DNA of 64,000 nucleotides from Bradyrhizobium sp. URHD0069 (lineage in GTDB: Bacteria > Pseudomonadota > Alphaproteobacteria > Rhizobiales > Xanthobacteraceae): the NCBI RefSeq assembly GCF_000701345.1, contig NZ_JNIJ01000011.1, forward strand, positions 152,776 to 216,775. The letters run 5' to 3'. This document shows positions 59,732 through 64,000 of the stretch, one piece after another. The notes under the pieces were generated by a model. It worked only from the letters and a program-made list of their open reading frames with translations. It ran no database searches and was not told the origin of the DNA. Both the position numbers and the translations under genes were made by a program. Position 1 is the first letter of the stretch. Each line of letters starts with the position of its first letter.

Positions 59732-61212
59732 TTGATCCGTTCCAAGGGAAGTTCGACCGTGCAGCGCACGCCGTCGCTAGTAAATTCGAGATTGGTGATT
59801 GCGTTCAGTTGATATGGAAGCGCACGCTCGATGAGCTCGCGCCCATATCCTTTGCGCCGTCCCTCTCCCGCGGGATCTGGCATCGTAACGCCAGTCTCGC
59901 GCCAATTTAGTATGACGTGCGCGTCGCCGTCCTCCTGCCGCAGGCGCCACTTGACTGCGAGCTTGCCCGGCTGGCTTAGCGCGCCATATTTGACCGCATT
60001 GGTCGCAAGCTCATGCAGCGCGAGAGCCAACGCCTGAGCGGCGTTTGGAGCCAGCTCGACAGAAGGGCCTCCGATATCCGCCGCGTCACCGGGTCCATGC
60101 GCCTCCAATTCCGCCCGTACAATCTGTTGCAGATCGACTGGCCCGTGATCAGTGCGCGCCAGCAAGCCTTGCACGCGAGACAACGCGTGCAGCCGGCTTT
60201 CAAATTGGTGAGAGAAATCTGCCAGCGAAGTGCTGGATTTCACCGTTTGTCGTGCGATCGCCTGCACGAGCGCAAGGAGATTCCTGGTGCGGTGCTGCAG
60301 TTCGGAAAGTAGGATTTGTTGGCGGTCCTGCAAACACCGCATGTCATGCACGTCAGCCGATGTGCCGACCCACTCTGTTCGTGACTGGCCCGCGGGCTTT
60401 GCCCTTGTTTGATGCCAGCGATACTCACCGTCCGCAGCCCGGCGAATCCTGTGCTCGATGTAATATTCACCCGAATCTTGCGCATCTTGCCAGCGGCTTC
60501 GGGTCACTTCCCGGTCGTCAGGATGAACTGCCGCCAACCAGCCGAAGCCCCGGCTCTCAGCGTCCGACAATCCGGCATAAATCTCCCACTGAGGGCTTCC
60601 CCAACTTCGCGCGCCGTCTTCGAGAGATCGAAAGACGAGTTGGGGGATGGACGTCGCCAGCATGCGGAACCGCGCCTCGCTTTCCTTCAACTCAAGTTCG
60701 CTGGTATGCTGCGCCGTCCGGTCGCGCATTATCTTGACAAAGCCATCGCCAGTTTGAAGACGCATGAGCAGGCCGGAGCCCCAGAACCGCGATCCGTCTT
60801 TGCGTTGGTGCCATCTTTCATCTTCGCTGCGGCCGTTCAGCGAAGCTGTTGATCGCTCTCGCTGAGGGGCGCCCCCAGCGCGGTCCTCCGACGTAAAAAT
60901 CACATCGCCATCCCCACCAAGGATTTCTTTCTCCGAATAACCGGTCAGGCGCTCGGCCCCGATATTCCAGCTGATTACCTTCCCTGCATTATCCTGCGCG
61001 AATACAGCGAAATCTGTGGCGCTTTCAAAAATCAGACGCAAGAGGTCCGCATCTCGAGGAGGTCGCGTTTCCGAAATCCCGTCCGACACCTTCGAACCCT
61101 CAACGTCCATTTTTCGAGGATAAAACAACAAGCCACGCAAAAGGTTCAAAAAGCCTCGTACTTGGTGTGGGCTTCGCCGGACAGAAGGGCGTGCCGTGGC
61201 CTCCGGCTGCAT
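59728..61212 (-). CDS. PAS-PAS HWE-family sensor histidine kinase
   Basis: ATG 61212 has AAGGA upstream and is preferred over the longer frame from 61329, giving 494 residues. The first PAS domain (about 60-160: SATDFAVFAQDNAGKVISWN) and second PAS (about 175-295: RWQDAQDSGEYYIEHRIRRA) are joined to the HWE kinase core. The phosphoacceptor histidine lies in S-E-L-Q-H-R-T-R-N-L-L, the N box in A-L-H-E-L-A-T-N-A-V-K-Y-G-A-L, and the W-x-E in L-N-W-R-E-T. There is no membrane helix, so it is a soluble sensor, likely of light, redox or oxygen. The partner is the overlapping response regulator. Confidence 0.85.
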   Translation of the reverse strand: MQPEATARPSVRRSPHQVRGFLNLLRGLLFYPRKMDVEGSKVSDGISETRPPRDADLLRLIFESATDFAVFAQDNAGKVISWNIGAERLTGYSEKEILGGDGDVIFTSEDRAGGAPQRERSTASLNGRSEDERWHQRKDGSRFWGSGLLMRLQTGDGFVKIMRDRTAQHTSELELKESEARFRMLATSIPQLVFRSLEDGARSWGSPQWEIYAGLSDAESRGFGWLAAVHPDDREVTRSRWQDAQDSGEYYIEHRIRRAADGEYRWHQTRAKPAGQSRTEWVGTSADVHDMRCLQDRQQILLSELQHRTRNLLALVQAIARQTVKSSTSLADFSHQFESRLHALSRVQGLLARTDHGPVDLQQIVRAELEAHGPGDAADIGGPSVELAPNAAQALALALHELATNAVKYGALSQPGKLAVKWRLRQEDGDAHVILNWRETGVTMPDPAGEGRRKGYGRELIERALPYQLNAITNLEFTSDGVRCTVELPLERIK

Positions 61213-61599
61213 TAAAGATCCTTGTTCGGCAGGAACGCTGGCGAAAGGAAATCGTAGGAACTGCTTTGAGAGCCGCCGATGCCTAGCTCCGAAAGGCGGA
61301 TCATGAAGTGATGCTTGTGGATGGACCACGCACTCGCCTCGACTCGATCAGTTAGATCCCAGGGCGATGAAAGGCGGCGCCGACCTAAGGGCGAACCGCT
61401 GCCGAAGGCATCCTTCCTAAGCGCATGCCTTGTGCGCCCAAAGGGCCGGCCAATTCGAAGCGTGGTCGGCGCAATTGAGACCCGCTGCGCCCGCTTCGAG
61501 CCACGGCTACTTACTTCAAGCGACCCCGGATGGCGCATGGCCCGGCTGGATGATCGGCGGACGTGACAAGCAGATAGTCGATTGTCAGCAGCTGCCTGA
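61213..61599. other. Intergenic stretch without a convincing gene
   Basis: A long open frame on the minus strand (61212-61784) lacks a ribosome site and looks like non-coding arginine/serine-rich sequence. It should hold the kinase promoter. Nothing else seen. Confidence 0.35.
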
Positions 61600-61815
61600 T
61601 TAGGCTCCGCCGATTGCTTTGACAATCTTGCCGCTACCGCCACAGTTCTGGCAGGGCGAACCGTCAATGCGGCCGCTGCCATGACACTGCGGGCAGATAT
61701 CCTCGCCGGTCCCGGGAGTTCCGCGTGCGGCTTCATCGCCAGGATTGAGCGTCTGCGTAGGCGTCCCCAGCCGTGAACGGGCATCGTCCTTTTCAGAGTT
61801 CTGAGGGTTGTTCAT
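61600..61815 (-). CDS. Small DnaJ-type zinc-finger protein
   Basis: From ATG 61815 with AAGGAGG upstream the product has 71 residues. The C-terminus holds the pair C-P-Q-C-H-G-S-G-R-I and C-Q-N-C-G-G-S-G-K-I, two of the four C-x-x-C-x-G-x-G repeats of the DnaJ cysteine-rich domain, enough for one zinc site. The N-terminal half (SEKDDARSRLGTPTQTLNPG) is polar and disordered-looking. It may act as a stand-alone zinc-finger chaperone accessory. It is a common type in rhizobia. Confidence 0.75.
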   Translation of the reverse strand: MNNPQNSEKDDARSRLGTPTQTLNPGDEAARGTPGTGEDICPQCHGSGRIDGSPCQNCGGSGKIVKAIGGA

Positions 61816-62204
61816 TCGTGCCTCCTTACTGTTCACCAACGCACCGACCACGGGATGGTTGCCGTGACGTGCCGAGATCGACGGACGCAAAGCGGACACT
61901 CATGGCCTGGCTGCGAAGTTCGCCTGTCAATTCCACAAATACTTGCCGCATTATGGGCGCGAAGATACGCGCCCAAGGCGCGCGCGAAGCCGCGCAGAAA
62001 GCGATCCGCGTTACTGACCGCGCTGAAGCCGAAGCATGGTCGCTCCATATAGAGGGTTATGGCGGATCTGCGCAGCCGTCGGCCCGTCGGGCAATGCCTC
62101 AACAGCGGATGTGGTGACTTGGGGTCGAATTGCCGCCGCTGTAAGACCCCGCCAGTATCCCGCTAGATGCGATCCGGCGACCCCGCGATACGGCGATCTG
62201 GTCA
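61816..62204. other. Intergenic stretch without a convincing gene
   Basis: Overlapping frames on both strands show no ribosome sites or known patterns. The right end leads into the broken KTSC-type gene. Confidence 0.35.
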
Positions 62205-62490
62205 ATGCGCCGGTGGATGCGGTGGATGTGAAATACCGCGGCGCGGTCGATCTTAGCCGTTTACCCGCACGGATACGCCGCGCAGCAGCTTCATTCAGCG
62301 AGTCTGCTACGATAAGGCGCGGAAATAATGCTGGTCAATTTGCGGGGCACTTACTACCACTATTGCGAACTTCCCCCGATCACCTTCGACGCATTCATTT
62401 CATCGCCTTCGATGGGGCAGTTCTACAATCGGAGGATCATAGGCTCAGCCTTCTTGACCGACTTGGGTACGCGCTTGGTGCGTGCCGGTC
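62205..62490 (+). pseudogene. KTSC-domain protein with two frameshifts
   Basis: Three frames must be joined: V-D-V-K-Y-R-G-A-V-D-L-S near 62225, then T-D-T-P-R-S-S-F-I-Q-R-V-C-Y-D-K from 62263, then M-L-V-N-L-R-G-T-Y-Y-H-Y-C-E-L-P-P from 62328, ending SSPSMGQFYNRRI. This is the pattern of the KTSC domain (small proteins of unknown function that may bind nucleic acid or ligands). The stops between them lie near 62263 and at TAA 62323. The C-terminal tail differs from what is usual, so the gene is broken. Confidence 0.6.
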
Positions 62491-62648
62491 GGGCAGGTGT
62501 CCGACCAGTTCGCCCGACAATTCATAAATTATTGATCCCTTTTAGATCGTAAACTTTTGGCCGTAGCCAGGCAGGAGTCAGTACAAGCCACCGGTTACTT
62601 GTGGTAGCTGCATTTTTTCCTCGACATCTATTCTATCGGGAGGCGCGG

Positions 62649-62804
62649 CTACTTCCGCTCCGCCATCTGCTTCTTCAGGTCGTCGATAAAATGTTGTGCG
62701 CCTTCTTGGGTGAGGAGCTCGCCCGATTTGTCCGGCACATTCGCTTTTTGACAGAGGCTTTTGATTTCGTCCCGCTGCTCCTCGGTCATCATCGGTTCTT
62801 CCAT
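62649..62804 (-). CDS. DUF3072 small protein
   Basis: From ATG 62804 with GGGAG upstream the product has 51 residues: M-E-E-P-M-M-T-E-E-Q-R-D-E-I-K-S-L-C-Q-K, then ANVPDKSGELLTQEGAQHFI and D-D-L-K-K-Q-M. The T-x-E-Q..L-C..A and final I-D-x-L pattern matches DUF3072, a short domain of unknown function. A frameshifted relative lies 10 bases upstream on the same strand, so the two are tandem paralogues. Confidence 0.7.
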   Translation of the reverse strand: MEEPMMTEEQRDEIKSLCQKANVPDKSGELLTQEGAQHFIDDLKKQMAERK

Positions 62805-62814
62805 GGCACGCTCC

Positions 62815-63023
62815 CTACGCAACGTTGGCCTTCTCACGCAGTTCGTCGATCAACTTCGAGGCTTCCGCCTTCGTCAGGCCGTCGTCGAATAGGTCGGGAG
62901 CGCCCGCTTGCTCGCACAGGGTTTTCAGATACGACGCCTGCGCTCCGGTCATCGGGTCAGCACCCGATACCCACTCGTCGGGATTTTTTGCGTGTTATCG
63001 GGTCGTTCCGTTTTCGGATTCAT
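62815..63023 (-). pseudogene. DUF3072 protein, frameshifted in a poly-A run
   Basis: From ATG 63023 with GGGAG upstream the frame reads M-N-P-K-T-E-R-P-D-N-T-Q-K then leaves phase at a run of six A (T at 62984-62989 on the plus strand; seven would restore it). The next frame continues MTGAQASYLKTLCEQAGAPD, then D-G-L-T-K-A-E-A-S-K-L-I-D-E-L-R-E-K-A. This is the DUF3072 pattern, with Q-A-S-Y-L-K-x-L-C-E-Q-A-G. The intact form would be about 69 residues. It is either a broken gene or a single-base assembly error. Confidence 0.65.
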
Positions 63024-63109
63024 GGTGAGCTCCCTGTTGGGAGCAGGTAACGCAGCCGTTCGCGGAATGTTCCACGGGCCTACGGTCCCTCACGCGAGAC
63101 GCCGTCAGC

Positions 63110-63440
63110 GTGGGTAATTGCCTGAAGGAGAACGTCACGGTGGGAAAAACCTCGCGGAGTATCTGGCTCCCGGCGAACTTTTCTCGACCGACGACCTGAA
63201 GCCCGGCCATGGCGCCATCGTGCGGCGAGGCCTCACAAAAGTCGCCGCCTATCGCGATGACGCAGGGCAGCTGTACAACCGATCCGCCGCCTGTACCCAC
63301 ATCGGCTGTCATCTGCATTGGAATTCTTTCGAGACCTGCTGGGACTATCCGTGTCATGGCCTCGTAGTTTGCGGTTGATGGCACCGCCCCAACGCTCCGG
63401 CGATAAGCGCGCTGGCCAAAGCGGCTGAATGATGCAGAGG
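63110..63440 (+). pseudogene. C-terminal Rieske domain of an oxidoreductase, broken
   Basis: One frame reads AEYLAPGELFSTDDLKPGHG, then AAYRDDAGQLYNRSAACTHI and GCHLHWNSFETCWDYPCHGL, then stops. The C-T-H-x-G-C and W-D-x-P-C-H-G blocks identify the Rieske [2Fe-2S] tail of FAD-dependent oxidoreductases. The usual D-C-P-C-H-G is D-Y-P-C-H-G, so one cluster cysteine is lost. After C-H-G the frame shifts, and A-P-A-I-S-A-L-A-K-A-A-E still reads in another phase. The FAD domain and a proper start are absent. Confidence 0.7.
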
Positions 63441-63563
63441 AGCCCATTCTTCGGATGGAGCACAACTAATGGCGGGTAATCGCAGGCGCGGATGACTGTC
63501 CGGAACTTTTATGAACCGCGAGGATTGGACCGCGACGGGCGCGCGGACATATCCGGGGACCAG

Positions 63564-64000
63564 ATGTCTCATTCCGAAATTGCTGAATTGGCATTGTTAT
63601 ACTTTGTCCTCCCACTCTGGCTAGCGGCCGGCTTTGCCGATTATCTTTGTCACCGAGCCTCAAGCATTGAGCTGACGAGCGGCTACAAGGAATCGCTTAT
63701 TCATCTGTTGATGTTTGCAGAAGTCGCGGTGCCCTTGCTGGCGGCTATCTTTCTGGAGATTAACGCGCTTGTCATCGCGACAATGATCGCTGGCTTCATT
63801 GCGCACCAATTGACCGCGCTGTGGGACGTAACCTTTGCGAATGATAAGCGGCGCGTTACGCCCATCGAACAACAGGTGCATAGCTTTCTCGAACTGATGC
63901 CCCTGACCGGCATAGTGATCGTCATCATTTTCAACTGGCCGCAATTTCTCAGCCTGTTCGGGCTGGGTCCTGAGGCTGCCCGTTTTCGCATCGCGTTAAA
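63564..64000 (+). CDS. Membrane protein, partial at the window end
   Basis: The gene starts at ATG 63564 (GGGGAC upstream) and runs off the window, with 145 codons seen. It reads MSHSEIAELALLYFVLPLWL, then AAGFADYLCHRASSIELTSG, and has at least four hydrophobic segments (LLMFAEVAVPLLAAIFLEIN, ALVIATMIAGFIAHQLTALW, PLTGIVIVIIFNWPQFL). A histidine and cysteine lie at the end of the first helix (D-Y-L-C-H-R). I recall similar proteins in rhizobia as conserved unknown membrane proteins. No stop is visible. Confidence 0.7.
   Translation, partial: MSHSEIAELALLYFVLPLWLAAGFADYLCHRASSIELTSGYKESLIHLLMFAEVAVPLLAAIFLEINALVIATMIAGFIAHQLTALWDVTFANDKRRVTPIEQQVHSFLELMPLTGIVIVIIFNWPQFLSLFGLGPEAARFRIAL

Noticed and set aside
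61212..61784. A 190-codon minus-strand frame
   Set aside because: It overlaps the zinc-finger gene, lacks a ribosome site and shows no family pattern.

Overview
The window looks like an accessory stretch of a soil alphaproteobacterium of the Bradyrhizobium / Rhodopseudomonas kind (Nitrobacteraceae). This rests on the high-G+C coding style, many small rhizobial-type hypothetical proteins, a HWE-family histidine kinase with an antiparallel-free response regulator partner, a 3-hydroxybutyrate dehydrogenase next to a DUF3734 patatin, and rhizobial-type IS110 and IS5 transposases. No rRNA gene, intact tRNA, CRISPR array, prophage or replication origin was seen. Genes are interrupted by many insertion-sequence scars and single-base frameshifts, so the region is either decaying or carries uncorrected assembly indels.

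Layout. 1-9 kb: small proteins (EthD-like, an orphan PQQ precursor peptide, an EF-hand protein), a secreted heparanase-like glycosidase and a large MscS channel. 9.4-13 kb: a complete IS with an rve integrase has cut into a calcium-binding/VCBS/RTX-type surface protein that also carries a frameshift. 13.3-13.8 kb: a tRNA-end-like repeat (copy A) and a transposase tail. 13.9-20.6 kb: a minus-strand catabolic cluster (acyl-CoA ligase, orphan branched-chain-type binding protein, Lrp regulator, SDR, thioesterase, zinc-type reductase, Asp/Glu racemase). A glyoxalase-like protein reads away from it, and a Tat-exported formamidase/acetamidase follows. 23.6 kb: repeat copy B.

24-31.5 kb: patatin and 3-hydroxybutyrate dehydrogenase with a divergent LysR, a peroxiredoxin-like protein, a DUF302 protein, a cupin and an MFS exporter. 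31.6 kb: repeat copy C, which ends in the 3' half of a tRNA-Gln. 32-38.3 kb: small unknown genes and broken ones (DNA ligase D fragment, two frameshifted genes, truncated IS5 transposase). 38.8-41.8 kb: an SH3-domain protein, a membrane TPR protein and a class III nucleotide cyclase. 41.9-43.2 kb: an IS110-family element, followed by a LysR gene and remnants of an amidase and an ABC transporter.

45.2-53.1 kb is the most coherent functional unit. PhnA-type phosphonoacetate hydrolase, an organophosphate-antiporter-like MFS carrier and a PhnY-type phosphonoacetaldehyde dehydrogenase form one strand. Two tandem, related LysR genes and a complete amidase read the other way. Together they predict uptake of a C2 phosphonate, oxidation to phosphonoacetate and cleavage to acetate and phosphate. 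The aminotransferase (PhnW) that normally feeds this route from 2-aminoethylphosphonate is not in the window. 53.2-64 kb: a CoA-transferase remnant, a frameshifted DUF2235 hydrolase, small proteins, an alpha/beta hydrolase, a PRC-barrel protein, the kinase/regulator pair, a DnaJ-type zinc-finger peptide, and broken KTSC, DUF3072 and Rieske genes. The last gene is a membrane protein that runs off the end.
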